From: an uncultured Mucilaginibacter sp.
GTDB lineage: Bacteria > Bacteroidota > Bacteroidia > Sphingobacteriales > Sphingobacteriaceae
Assembly (NCBI GenBank): GCA_946479225.1
Contig: CAMLFI010000184.1
Location: 1 to 5,821 of the forward strand
Length of the DNA stretch: 5,821 nt
Reading direction: 5' to 3'
In this document: positions 1 to 5,821 of the stretch, piece after piece
Numbering within the stretch: position 1 is the first letter of the stretch
How the letters are laid out: each line of letters opens with the position of its first letter
Made by a program: the position numbers and the translations under genes
Notes under the pieces: model-generated
What the model was told of the DNA's origin: nothing
Databases searched by the model: none
The model's input: only the letters and a program-made list of their open reading frames with translations

Positions 1-548
1 GGCTCTATATCCAAATGCATATAAATACCGCTTTGATGGTCAATGCTGATCAACTCTTTGGCCACCTTTAAAATATTGGCTGTGGCAGCAGCAGTAGCTT
101 TTGATAATAGATCGGGCGTGGTGTGCCAATACCGGTAACTTAAGGGCGAGGTAGATATGCCACCTTCCATTCCTTCGGGTAGTAGTTGTTTCAATATACA
201 AAACATGCGAAGGGTATAATCCAGCCGCTCATGTGTTGTCCAGTCGGGAGCATGCACCTGGTCCTTAACAACGGCATTATGAAACTCGCCGTAAGGGAAT
301 CCATTCATGGTGAAAACATACGCGCCGTTGTTAGCAAGCCATTGCTTAAACTCAGCCAGATTATCCGGTTGCTGTAATTCTTCACTTGCCTCATGCGAAA
401 GGCGCAAACCAATGCCCATTACTTCATCTGGCGATACCTGCGTTTTTATAGAGGGAAAGTTTTGTTGTAAGGCTGCAAAATGCCCTGCCCAGTTCTCGCC
501 GGGATGAATATTTGTACAATAGGTTAAATGACCCTGCGCTGTTTGCAT
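1..548 (-). CDS. eboE: EboE, TIM-barrel metabolite traffic protein (N-terminal part, cut by window edge)
   Basis: The first 182 codons are present and the gene continues past the left edge. EboE proteins are xylose-isomerase-like TIM barrels of the ebo cluster. No reaction has been assigned, though the fold suggests metal-dependent chemistry on a sugar-like or cyclitol-like substrate. I translated it by hand from the ATG at 548. Family-typical stretches are HLTYCTNIHPGENW (residues 7-20), VFTMNGFPYGEFH (78-90), VK then PDW (94-103), SPLSYRYW (134-141) and MHLDIE (177-182). The last of these resembles a beta-strand carrying a metal-ligand Glu, and the window ends there. The start lies 45 bp after the eboD stop behind an A-rich leader. 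A GGAG sits too far upstream to act as a normal ribosome site, which is common in Bacteroidota. Position directly after eboD matches the usual cluster order. Full-length homologues are roughly twice this length, so this is truncation by the window, not a broken gene. Confidence 0.9.
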   Translation of the reverse strand, partial: MQTAQGHLTYCTNIHPGENWAGHFAALQQNFPSIKTQVSPDEVMGIGLRLSHEASEELQQPDNLAEFKQWLANNGAYVFTMNGFPYGEFHNAVVKDQVHAPDWTTHERLDYTLRMFCILKQLLPEGMEGGISTSPLSYRYWHTTPDLLSKATAAATANILKVAKELISIDHQSGIYMHLDIE

Positions 549-593
549 TGTTTGGTTATAATAAAACCGCTCCAAATGGCTTGGATGAGGTTT

Positions 594-1760
594 TTATGCC
601 GGGTTTAAATCGGCATATTCATTCTTTAACGCTTCGCCCGCTTTTTTAAGCAGGTTAGTATCTATATCGTGCATCTCAAAACCTTCGCCAATTTTCTTAA
701 GCAGCATAATAGTTAATTGCCCGCCCAGGTGCTCTCTAAATTCATTTAATCCAACTAATATGGGGCTGTCGTCCGACGAAACCTCCAATAATGGATGCGT
801 GATATCAAAACCAATCTTTTTTATAAGCGCGATGGTGCGCTGTGTTTCTGCTGTTGAGATATAGCCTGCTAAGTTAGAGTATACCGTATCCAACGCTATG
901 CCCATAGCAACAGCCTCGCCGTGCAATACCGCGAAATTAGTAAGCTGCTCCAGTTTGTGAGCGCTCCAGTGGCCAAAATCTAGTGGCCGAGATGAGCCTT
1001 TTTCAAACGGATCGCCGCTTGCTATATGGTTAAGGTGCAGCTGTGCACAGCGTTTTATCAGATACTTCATGACATCCATGTCGCGGGCTGTTAAAGCCGC
1101 TGCATTTTGCTCCAGCCATTCAAAAAATACAGGGTCCTTTATCAGTGATACCTTAATAGCTTCGGCAATGCCTGATCGCCAATCCCTGTCGCCCAAAGTG
1201 AGTAAAAACCTGTCGTCATTAAACACAGCAATGGGTGGAGCAAATGTGCCCAGGAAGTTTTTCTTGCCAAAAAAGTTAATACCGTTCTTCACACCAACAC
1301 CCGAGTCGTTTTGGGCAAGTACGGTAGTAGGTATGCGGATATGTTTTATACCCCTGTGCGCAATGGCTGCGGCATAACCGGCCATGTCTAGCACAGAGCC
1401 GCCGCCAATGGCAGCTACGTAGGAGTGCCTGTCTATACCATATTTATTAATGGTATCAAGCAGATTATGAAAATTGTCTTCGTTGTTTTTAACGCTTTCA
1501 CCCCCGGGAACGGAAATCAGCTCGGGAATGAGCTGGGCTCCTTTGTGTATAGAGAAATACCGCCTGATCTTGTCCGCCAGTTCAGGGGTAGCTTTCATCA
1601 CATCCTGGTCAATTACAAAAAGTATTTTTTTAACCGATTCAGACGTTGCATTGTCCAACAAAAAGTCGTCAATACATGTATTTGAAAGCTCAAAAAGACC
1701 CGATGTAAAAAAGACCTTGTACTCAAACTTCACACTAAAGGTCTGCTGCAAATATTCCAT
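594..1760 (-). CDS. eboD: EboD, dehydroquinate-synthase-like sugar phosphate cyclase
   Basis: A 388-residue member of the 3-dehydroquinate synthase (DHQS) superfamily, NAD- and metal-dependent cyclases of sugar phosphates, here placed as EboD by its neighbours. NAD-binding motifs are PGGES (85-89), GGGSVLD (119-125) and PTTVLAQNDSGVG (144-156). The likely metal ligands are all present: E200 in SGIAEAIK, H264 in DFGHWSAH and H280 in LHGEAVAMG. R136, D152, K158, K167, N168 and K203 also match DHQS catalytic positions. There are departures. The DHQS Asn three residues before the first metal His is Asp (D261). The usual Arg lies one residue closer to that His (R258). The Lys of the DHQS C-x3-K-A motif reads His/Leu/Asn here (CAQLHLN, 238-244). 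The true product may therefore not be dehydroquinate. The gene follows eboC after 102 bp, the widest gap in the operon, where I saw no clear promoter or terminator. The ATG at 1760 follows an AT-rich leader. A housekeeping aroB should exist elsewhere. Confidence 0.9.
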   Translation of the reverse strand: MEYLQQTFSVKFEYKVFFTSGLFELSNTCIDDFLLDNATSESVKKILFVIDQDVMKATPELADKIRRYFSIHKGAQLIPELISVPGGESVKNNEDNFHNLLDTINKYGIDRHSYVAAIGGGSVLDMAGYAAAIAHRGIKHIRIPTTVLAQNDSGVGVKNGINFFGKKNFLGTFAPPIAVFNDDRFLLTLGDRDWRSGIAEAIKVSLIKDPVFFEWLEQNAAALTARDMDVMKYLIKRCAQLHLNHIASGDPFEKGSSRPLDFGHWSAHKLEQLTNFAVLHGEAVAMGIALDTVYSNLAGYISTAETQRTIALIKKIGFDITHPLLEVSSDDSPILVGLNEFREHLGGQLTIMLLKKIGEGFEMHDIDTNLLKKAGEALKNEYADLNPA

Positions 1761-1862
1761 ATAAAGAGCTAATATCTAAAAGAAATTATTAACTCGAGGC
1801 AGCATATCGAAAATTTGACGTAAATATTGAGTTGAAAGGGGCATTTACCATAAAGTATAGCA

Positions 1863-2768
1863 TCAGGTTACCGCAAACCACTTTGAAAAGCTTATTGATA
1901 TGGGCAACAGGCAGGCAATAAATATAGCGGGATAAATGGCGCCGAAAGCCGCGGCCCATGCAGCATCCATCAATATTAAACCAATAACCCCTGCTTTAAC
2001 AGCTTTGCCAATATTTTTTCCTGCCGGATCTTTTATAGCAACCCTTAAGGGGCTCAATATCATCCATCCAAACCAGATAAGAAAAAACATGGTGTACAAC
2101 ATGTTTTGCGGCTGCAGGCCTTGATGCGAAGAGAAAAAATGTATGGCAAAAATTACTATCAAATACAGCGAAGCGCCGATATACAGGTTCTTTTTATTGC
2201 CCCCATGTACTTCGCCGCGACTGATCATGGTGATAGAAAAAATGTAAAGCAATGGCACGGCAGCCAGGTAATACCACTGTACCAGTGCGCCGGTAATAAT
2301 GCTGATGCCTAACAATAGGTTAAGTCCCCGGCAAAGCCCCATATTCAATGGCCCTATAAAGTTATAGTGCTTACTTATACGGTTATATAACAGCGCAAAA
2401 AAAGCAATCAAAACAGCAATTAAACCGGATTGCGGACTATGTGCATACCCAAAGCCAATTCCCCATAATAAAAGGAAGATACCTAAGGCTATTGCCTCCC
2501 TCTTGCTTATTAACCCGCTGGGAATAGCTCGTTCGGGGCGCTCAATTTTATCAAGTTCGGCATCAAAAACATCATTAAACACAATGCCGCCTGCATATAG
2601 GCCCATTGTAGAAAGGCACAATAGAACAATAGGGTAAAAACTATTGGTTACCAATGGCAGATTGGTAAAGTAGCCTGCAATAGCTATCCCCGCCAACACA
2701 TCCGCAACCGAGGTTACAACGTTGGCCGGCCGCATCAGCCGTAAATAGGTGATTGCTTTTGATGCCAT
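1863..2768 (-). CDS. eboC: EboC, UbiA-family membrane prenyltransferase
   Basis: A 301-residue polytopic inner-membrane protein of the UbiA prenyltransferase superfamily, which join polyprenyl diphosphates to acceptor molecules within the membrane. The N-terminal LRLMRPANVV (9-18) is the usual UbiA helix-1 motif. The first Asp-rich diphosphate/Mg site is clear as NDVFDAELD (65-73), followed by ERPERAIPSG (76-85). LYNRISKHYNFIGPLNMG (127-144) and CRG (146-148) match the conserved loop and helix after it. The second Asp-rich loop of canonical UbiA is not seen. At its place is SRGEVHGGN (183-191), with a single Glu and no Asp. About eight or nine hydrophobic helices can be picked out, ending near residue 295. 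The frame is open to an ATG at 2870, but that start would overlap eboB by 101 bp and add a polar extension unlike UbiA proteins. The ATG at 2768, one base after the eboB stop, is preferred and implies tight translational coupling. The acceptor and prenyl length are unknown. Confidence 0.9.
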   Translation of the reverse strand: MASKAITYLRLMRPANVVTSVADVLAGIAIAGYFTNLPLVTNSFYPIVLLCLSTMGLYAGGIVFNDVFDAELDKIERPERAIPSGLISKREAIALGIFLLLWGIGFGYAHSPQSGLIAVLIAFFALLYNRISKHYNFIGPLNMGLCRGLNLLLGISIITGALVQWYYLAAVPLLYIFSITMISRGEVHGGNKKNLYIGASLYLIVIFAIHFFSSHQGLQPQNMLYTMFFLIWFGWMILSPLRVAIKDPAGKNIGKAVKAGVIGLILMDAAWAAAFGAIYPAIFIACLLPISISFSKWFAVT

Positions 2769-2769
2769 T

Positions 2770-3759
2770 TTAGCTAATAATGATAGAGTTTTTGTCCACG
2801 CGCGGTTGCTGGCCGCCACGCAGCACCGTGTTGCCCTCAAAACGCTGACTTTGATCAATAGTGCTGCCACCAGAGGTAAAGTCTGCTTCGTTGATTTGCC
2901 CGCTTTGCGCGAACGCGGTTATTGCATTTTGATAAGTGATCAATCTAATCTCCTCATCGCCTATGCCACGGATCTTCATCAAAGCAGCAGTTTTAGGGAC
3001 AGCCAACGGATCGCTGATGCCCCAATCGGCGGCTGAGTTTACCATAATGCGTTCGGGCCCGTATTGCTTAGCTATTTCAACCATGCGCTCATTACCCATT
3101 TTGGTGAATGGATAGATTGTAAACGCAGCCCAGAAGCCGCGGTCAAGCACTTCTTTAACGGTTTCCTCATTATTATGGTCAACAATTACCATGTATGGGT
3201 CAAGGCCATGCTCCAAAGCTATGTCCATACTACGGGTAGTGCCACCTTTTTTATCACGATGTGGGGTATGGATCTGTACAGGTAGTCCAGCTTCTTTAGC
3301 CAGTTCAAGCTGCGCACGATAATATTTTTCTTCGGCGGCGGTTTGGTCGTCAAAGCCAATCTCGCCAATGCCTACAACACCCTCTTTGTAAACAAAAAGC
3401 GGCAGCATCTCCATTACCTGCTCAGCAAGGGCTTCGTTATTGGCCTCGCGCGAGTTAAGGCCGATAGTGCAATAGTGCTTAATACCGAACTGCGATGAAC
3501 GGAAACGCTCCCAACCAATCAGGCTGCTGTAATAATCGCGAAAGCTATCAAGGCCCGTACGCGGCTGACCTAACCAGAAAGCCGGTTCAATCAGAGCCAC
3601 CACGCCGGCATCGGCCATGGCCTGGTAGTCATCCGTAGTGCGCGATGTCATGTGCACATGCGGATCAAAAAACTTCATACCCTTTATACCGCTCAAATCA
3701 ACCGGCGTGGTGTCTTTGTCCTGTGATATCCTATCTTCAAATGAATGGGTGCAACACAT
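2770..3759 (-). CDS. eboB: EboB, TatD-like metal-dependent hydrolase
   Basis: A 329-residue amidohydrolase-superfamily TIM barrel of the TatD type. The metal site can be followed along the protein: HVH (H34, H36), GEIGFD (E133), HTPHRDK (H164, H167), VDHNNEET (H195) and NSAADWG (D245). It therefore looks catalytically intact and probably binds two divalent metals. No signal peptide or membrane segment is seen, so it is likely cytoplasmic. In the ebo cluster its substrate is unknown; TatD relatives are phosphodiesterases or nucleases, but EboB forms a separate group and nuclease activity should not be assumed. The last 35 residues (295-329) are polar and lie beyond the barrel. The start at 3759 sits 20 bp after the eboA stop behind an A-rich leader (AAAAGATAAGACT). 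An internal ATG at 3678 (residue 28, just before the HVH strand) is a possible alternative. The stop is one base before eboC. Confidence 0.9.
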   Translation of the reverse strand: MCCTHSFEDRISQDKDTTPVDLSGIKGMKFFDPHVHMTSRTTDDYQAMADAGVVALIEPAFWLGQPRTGLDSFRDYYSSLIGWERFRSSQFGIKHYCTIGLNSREANNEALAEQVMEMLPLFVYKEGVVGIGEIGFDDQTAAEEKYYRAQLELAKEAGLPVQIHTPHRDKKGGTTRSMDIALEHGLDPYMVIVDHNNEETVKEVLDRGFWAAFTIYPFTKMGNERMVEIAKQYGPERIMVNSAADWGISDPLAVPKTAALMKIRGIGDEEIRLITYQNAITAFAQSGQINEADFTSGGSTIDQSQRFEGNTVLRGGQQPRVDKNSIIIS

Positions 3760-3779
3760 AGTCTTATCTTTTGGGGATG

Positions 3780-4637
3780 TTAATGCTGATATTCAGGCGT
3801 TAAACTGTCCCAAGTTAATTGTTTTTGTTCAATTGCAGCTTTTAGCTGCGGCTCGTTATTCAGTAAATCAACCGCGGGCTGATAATTTGAATGCGCAAGC
3901 GCCAACGCTGCCGCTTTTTTATTAATAGTTACCCCGCTTTCAAGAGCCCATTTCACATCCTCAAATAACTTATCATCAATAAAAGGGCCAACTAAACGCC
4001 ACAAAGCAGGGTTTATGTCGCGGCCAGCTGCCCGGCGCTCATGTACGTAATCGCTTATTATATAAGCCAGGCCTTTGTTCGCGCATTGGTCGATGCCTTC
4101 AATTTTGCCGACATCTTTGCCGGTAAAAAAAGCCTTTAACACCAATTGGTTCCAGGCGCTTTGGTCTAGATTGTTCTGCGGATATGGGTTTTGGTACATT
4201 ATAGCTTCCAATACATTGCCAATATTGCTGCGGATACCTTCGGCACAACGCTTAACCCACATTGCGGGATAGGCCAATAAAGGTAGTGATGAGTAAAGCG
4301 AAACCAGTTCATTTACTTCGCCAGCCAAAAACAGGTTTTCAATTATGCGGAAATATTCTTCTTTGTTGGTTTCGTCCAAGCTTAGTAAGATCCATGCGCG
4401 ACCAAGCATGTCAACGCTCCATCCATTTAAACTAAAGTCGGGGATCAGTGCGTCCAGTTGCTCCGTGTCTTCACTGCTAACATTAAGTACAGCCTTGCCT
4501 GTTTTACGCGGCACTAATACAAATTGAGTGTTAAAGTTTCCTTTTTGCTGCAGCCAGTTTAAAACATCGGCAGATAGGTTGGCAGCTAATATATTTTTGA
4601 ATATAGCCTTTACAGCAGTTACATCGTAGCTATACAT
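3780..4637 (-). CDS. eboA: EboA-domain protein
   Basis: A 285-residue soluble protein recognised as EboA from its most conserved part: NPYPQNNLDQSAWNQ (150-164), LKAFFTGK (167-174), ANKGLA (186-191), DYVHERRAAGRDINP (196-210) and LWRLVG (212-217). Its biochemical function is not known; no catalytic motif that I recognise is present. The predicted content is largely alpha-helical, and the last 80 residues could form helical repeats (FEDVKWALESGVTINKKAAA, then further short helices), which may suit a binding or scaffold role. There is no signal peptide or transmembrane helix. It starts only 5 bp after the TMEM220 stop and ends 20 bp before eboB, so it is clearly cotranscribed with both. It is the first classical ebo gene of the operon, matching the A-B-C-D-E order used in other phyla. 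Confidence 0.88.
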   Translation of the reverse strand: MYSYDVTAVKAIFKNILAANLSADVLNWLQQKGNFNTQFVLVPRKTGKAVLNVSSEDTEQLDALIPDFSLNGWSVDMLGRAWILLSLDETNKEEYFRIIENLFLAGEVNELVSLYSSLPLLAYPAMWVKRCAEGIRSNIGNVLEAIMYQNPYPQNNLDQSAWNQLVLKAFFTGKDVGKIEGIDQCANKGLAYIISDYVHERRAAGRDINPALWRLVGPFIDDKLFEDVKWALESGVTINKKAAALALAHSNYQPAVDLLNNEPQLKAAIEQKQLTWDSLTPEYQH

Positions 4638-4642
4638 AACAG

Positions 4643-5029
4643 TTAAACAAGTACCACATTTATCACCACAAAATAATCGATTATTAGTGCGGCGGATATG
4701 ATGAGTAACCCAAAAAACTCGCGTGTGTTTTCAATAAAAGGCTTTTCTGCCTTCATCGACTCCACCAGACTGGGTGTGCGGTATTTAACTATCCAATCGC
4801 GAACGCCGTCTTTATCGAAATATAACTTAACCGCGTATATCAAATAGAAAGCGGTTAAACCCAGGTAGGTATTTGGATAATACATACCGTAAGCCGCAAG
4901 CCCACAGCAAACCGCCACAGCTACGTAAATGGGTACCCAAAGGTACCAGTCGGGGTCGTTAAAATTTAGGTAAGCAAATACCAGGAACGAAAGACAGAAA
5001 ATAACGTTAACAATAACGAAAGCAATCAT
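4643..5029 (-). CDS. Small TMEM220-family membrane protein at the head of the ebo operon
   Basis: A 128-residue protein with four hydrophobic helices at about 3-20, 31-50, 55-69 and 106-127. The family signature is NFNDPDWYLWVPIY (22-35) after helix 1. A second conserved stretch is the polar loop and re-entry at SMKAEKPFIENTREFFGLLI (91-110). These match the TMEM220 domain family, found in animals and in scattered bacteria, whose function is unknown. There is no cleavable signal peptide; the first helix is a likely anchor. The start at 5029 has an A-rich leader (AAAAAATAATCGTC), and the stop is just 5 bp from the eboA start, so the two genes should be translationally coupled. It lies downstream of the promoter at 5142-5171 with about 105 bp of leader, making it the first gene of the ebo transcript. 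A direct role with the Ebo proteins is inferred only from this position. Confidence 0.82.
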   Translation of the reverse strand: MIAFVIVNVIFCLSFLVFAYLNFNDPDWYLWVPIYVAVAVCCGLAAYGMYYPNTYLGLTAFYLIYAVKLYFDKDGVRDWIVKYRTPSLVESMKAEKPFIENTREFFGLLIISAALIIDYFVVINVVLV

Positions 5030-5103
5030 GACGATTATTTTTTAGCAAGAGTTTAATAAAACCCACCCTATAACGGATGTGTTTGAGGTTTATTTGAATT
5101 TCG

Positions 5104-5139
5104 GGAATACCAGTCAACGTGGTATACCAATAGTCAACG
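5104..5139 (-). repeat. Composite direct repeat at the start of the ebo operon leader (possible operator)
   Basis: On the plus strand the order is GGAATACC-AGTCAACG, one T, GGTATACC, three bases AAT, then AGTCAACG. The octamer AGTCAACG occurs exactly twice, at 5112-5119 and 5132-5139, a 20-bp period or about two helical turns. Each copy is preceded by a GGwATACC block (5104-5111 and 5121-5128). The second block forms a perfect 10-bp palindrome, TGGTATACCA, at 5120-5129. Read on the minus strand it begins three bases after the -7 box, so it covers the predicted transcription start and early leader. This is suited to a repressor or activator site or an RNA leader element. The repeat is seen directly; the regulatory role is inferred. 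Confidence 0.55.
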
Positions 5140-5141
5140 CA

Positions 5142-5171
5142 CAAATTTACAATGATGTGCAGATAATCAAA
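5142..5171 (-). promoter_or_regulatory. Bacteroidota-type promoter for the TMEM220-ebo operon
   Basis: On the minus strand TTTG (5168-5171) is followed by an 18-bp spacer and TAAATTTG (5142-5149). This fits the Bacteroidota housekeeping sigma-factor consensus of a -33 TTTG and a -7 TAnnTTTG exactly, with a spacing within the known range. Transcription would begin near 5134-5138, giving a leader of roughly 105 bases before the TMEM220 start. It would separate the operon from hpt, although readthrough from hpt remains possible. Confidence 0.72.
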
Positions 5172-5197
5172 GTAAATAACGTAAAAAATGAGGATGG

Positions 5198-5218
5198 GAT
5201 TACCGTGATTGTAATCAC
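5198..5218 (-). other. Hairpin-forming sequence just after the hpt stop (weak terminator candidate)
   Basis: Two mutually exclusive stems share the same bases. GTGATT/AATCAC (5205-5210 with 5213-5218) has a 2-base loop. GATTAC/GTAATC (5198-5203 with 5211-5216) has a 7-base loop. In the minus direction the hairpin begins three bases after the hpt stop codon, and a T6 run follows only about 10 bases past the outer stem (5183-5188 on the plus strand, as A6). The U-tract is not adjacent, so it is not a standard intrinsic terminator. It could be a weak terminator or 3'-end stabilising structure for hpt mRNA. Confidence 0.3.
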
Positions 5219-5221
5219 TTT

Positions 5222-5761
5222 TTAGATAACGAGTTGATAAATACCATTCAGGTTTCTGCCTTGCTCTTTATAATCAAGACCATAACCCACAACAAATTTA
5301 TCTTCTATTTCAAAGCCAACGTATTTAAGTTCGGCTATATGATATTGTTGCGCAGCCGGTTTAACCAACAGCGCGCATACTATAATAGATGCCGGCTTTC
5401 TTTGTTTAAGATCTTCGATTAAAAAGTTCAGCGTATTGCCGGTATCGCTTATATCTTCCAATAATATTACGTCGCGCCCTTCAATGTCAACGGCAAGGTC
5501 AAGGTCGTTGCGCAACTGCCAGGTGGTTTTCATGCCGCCGTGGTAAGACGCTACTTTTGTAAAAGACACTTCACAAGGCATATTCATCTGCCTAACCAGA
5601 TCAGCCATAAACATAAAGCAGCCATTGAGCACACCCACAAACAGGGGCTTCTTGCCTGCATACTCTGTATTTAACGCTTCGGCAATAGCCTCAACACGAT
5701 TTTTTATCTCGTCGGCGTCAATAATTAATTTGAATTCAAGATCGGCTACGTTTGTTTTCAT
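5222..5761 (-). CDS. hpt: Hypoxanthine phosphoribosyltransferase
   Basis: A complete 179-residue cytoplasmic purine-salvage enzyme that converts hypoxanthine (and usually guanine) plus PRPP to IMP or GMP. All family landmarks are present: FVGVLNGCFMF (41-51), the flexible-loop SYHGG (72-76), the PRPP-binding loop VILLEDISDTGNTL (98-111) with its acidic pair E102-D103, the base-contact K134 in LVKP, and FVVGYGLDY (156-164) followed by GRNL (168-171). Length is usual for bacterial Hpt. The ATG at 5761 is the natural start because the conserved fold begins soon after. Upstream, only 60 bp is visible; it contains an 11-bp palindrome (5768-5778) but no promoter that I could call with confidence. 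hpt lies upstream of the ebo operon on the same strand, separated by 192 bp with its own promoter candidate, so it is probably a neighbour by chance and not a part of the Ebo pathway. Confidence 0.95.
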   Translation of the reverse strand: MKTNVADLEFKLIIDADEIKNRVEAIAEALNTEYAGKKPLFVGVLNGCFMFMADLVRQMNMPCEVSFTKVASYHGGMKTTWQLRNDLDLAVDIEGRDVILLEDISDTGNTLNFLIEDLKQRKPASIIVCALLVKPAAQQYHIAELKYVGFEIEDKFVVGYGLDYKEQGRNLNGIYQLVI

Positions 5762-5821
5762 TCAGTTCAGGTTACCTGCCTTAAGCAGCTTTGCGATAAT
5801 TATAGGCCCACTTTACAAACA

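Noticed and set aside
186..507. Two overlapping plus-strand open frames opposite eboE
   Set aside because: The minus-strand frame contains unmistakable EboE motifs, so the plus-strand frames are shadows.
1069..1377. Plus-strand open frame of 102 codons opposite eboD
   Set aside because: It lies wholly within the antisense of a well-supported conserved gene, has no recognisable domain, and its low-complexity composition reflects reverse-strand codon bias.
594..1760. Calling this gene aroB of the shikimate pathway
   Set aside because: The ebo neighbours and the changed active-site residues point to EboD, not to the housekeeping dehydroquinate synthase.
1761..1862. Possible internal promoter in the 102-bp gap before eboD
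   Set aside because: No TTTG with a properly spaced TAnnTTTG was found on the minus strand; only loose AT-rich partial matches.
2769..2870. Upstream in-frame extension of eboC to an ATG at 2870
   Set aside because: It would overlap the end of eboB by 101 bp and add 34 residues without UbiA homology. The ATG at 2768, one base after the eboB stop, gives the normal N-terminus.
3638..3925. Plus-strand open frame of 95 codons across the eboA-eboB junction
   Set aside because: It is antisense to the two conserved genes, with no promoter or ribosome context and no family motif.
5205..5223. Hairpin followed by five Ts on the plus strand, resembling an intrinsic terminator
   Set aside because: In that direction it would terminate a plus-strand transcript, but no plus-strand gene is present to its left. 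The T run is the complement of bases in and next to the hpt stop codon.
5768..5778. Palindrome CAGGTTACCTG just upstream of the hpt start
   Set aside because: Arms of only five bases occur by chance often, and no second copy or promoter overlap could be shown.

Overview
The window looks like a chromosomal segment from a Bacteroidota genome, most likely of the Sphingobacteriaceae type (a Mucilaginibacter or Pedobacter relative). This assignment is an inference. It rests on A-rich leaders without Shine-Dalgarno sequences, a textbook Bacteroidota promoter (TTTG-N18-TAAATTTG), mid-range GC and protein sequences of that flavour. All real genes lie on the minus strand, so they are read from the right edge of the window to the left.

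Layout in transcription order: (1) hpt, a complete hypoxanthine phosphoribosyltransferase (5222-5761). (2) A 192-bp intergenic region with hairpin potential after hpt, a strong promoter candidate, and a composite direct repeat at or just after the expected transcription start. (3) A small four-helix TMEM220-family membrane protein (4643-5029). (4) Five consecutive genes of the ebo cluster: eboA (3780-4637), eboB (2770-3759, TatD-like metal hydrolase), eboC (1863-2768, UbiA-type membrane prenyltransferase), eboD (594-1760, dehydroquinate-synthase-like sugar phosphate cyclase) and the first 182 codons of eboE (1-548, TIM barrel), which runs off the left edge. eboF, if present, would lie beyond that edge.

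Gaps from the TMEM220 gene to eboC are 5, 20 and 1 bp. Those before eboD and eboE are 102 and 45 bp. This fits one transcript from the promoter near 5142-5171. The ebo cluster is a known but biochemically unresolved system found in scattered bacteria and in some eustigmatophyte algae. It has been tied to getting the scytonemin precursor into the periplasm in Nostoc punctiforme, and to repelling nematode grazers in a Pseudomonas. No scytonemin genes are visible here, so the cluster presumably handles another metabolite. A plausible but unproven picture is that EboD makes a cyclised sugar product, EboC joins a polar group to a polyprenyl chain in the membrane, and EboA, EboB and EboE act on or deliver the product. 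The co-transcribed TMEM220 protein may be an additional membrane component.

The most interesting points are the TMEM220 gene at the head of the operon, active-site departures in EboD and EboC from their textbook relatives, and the repeat structure at the operon's promoter. There is no sign of mobile elements, CRISPR, tRNA or rRNA, and no gene-free stretch longer than 300 bp.
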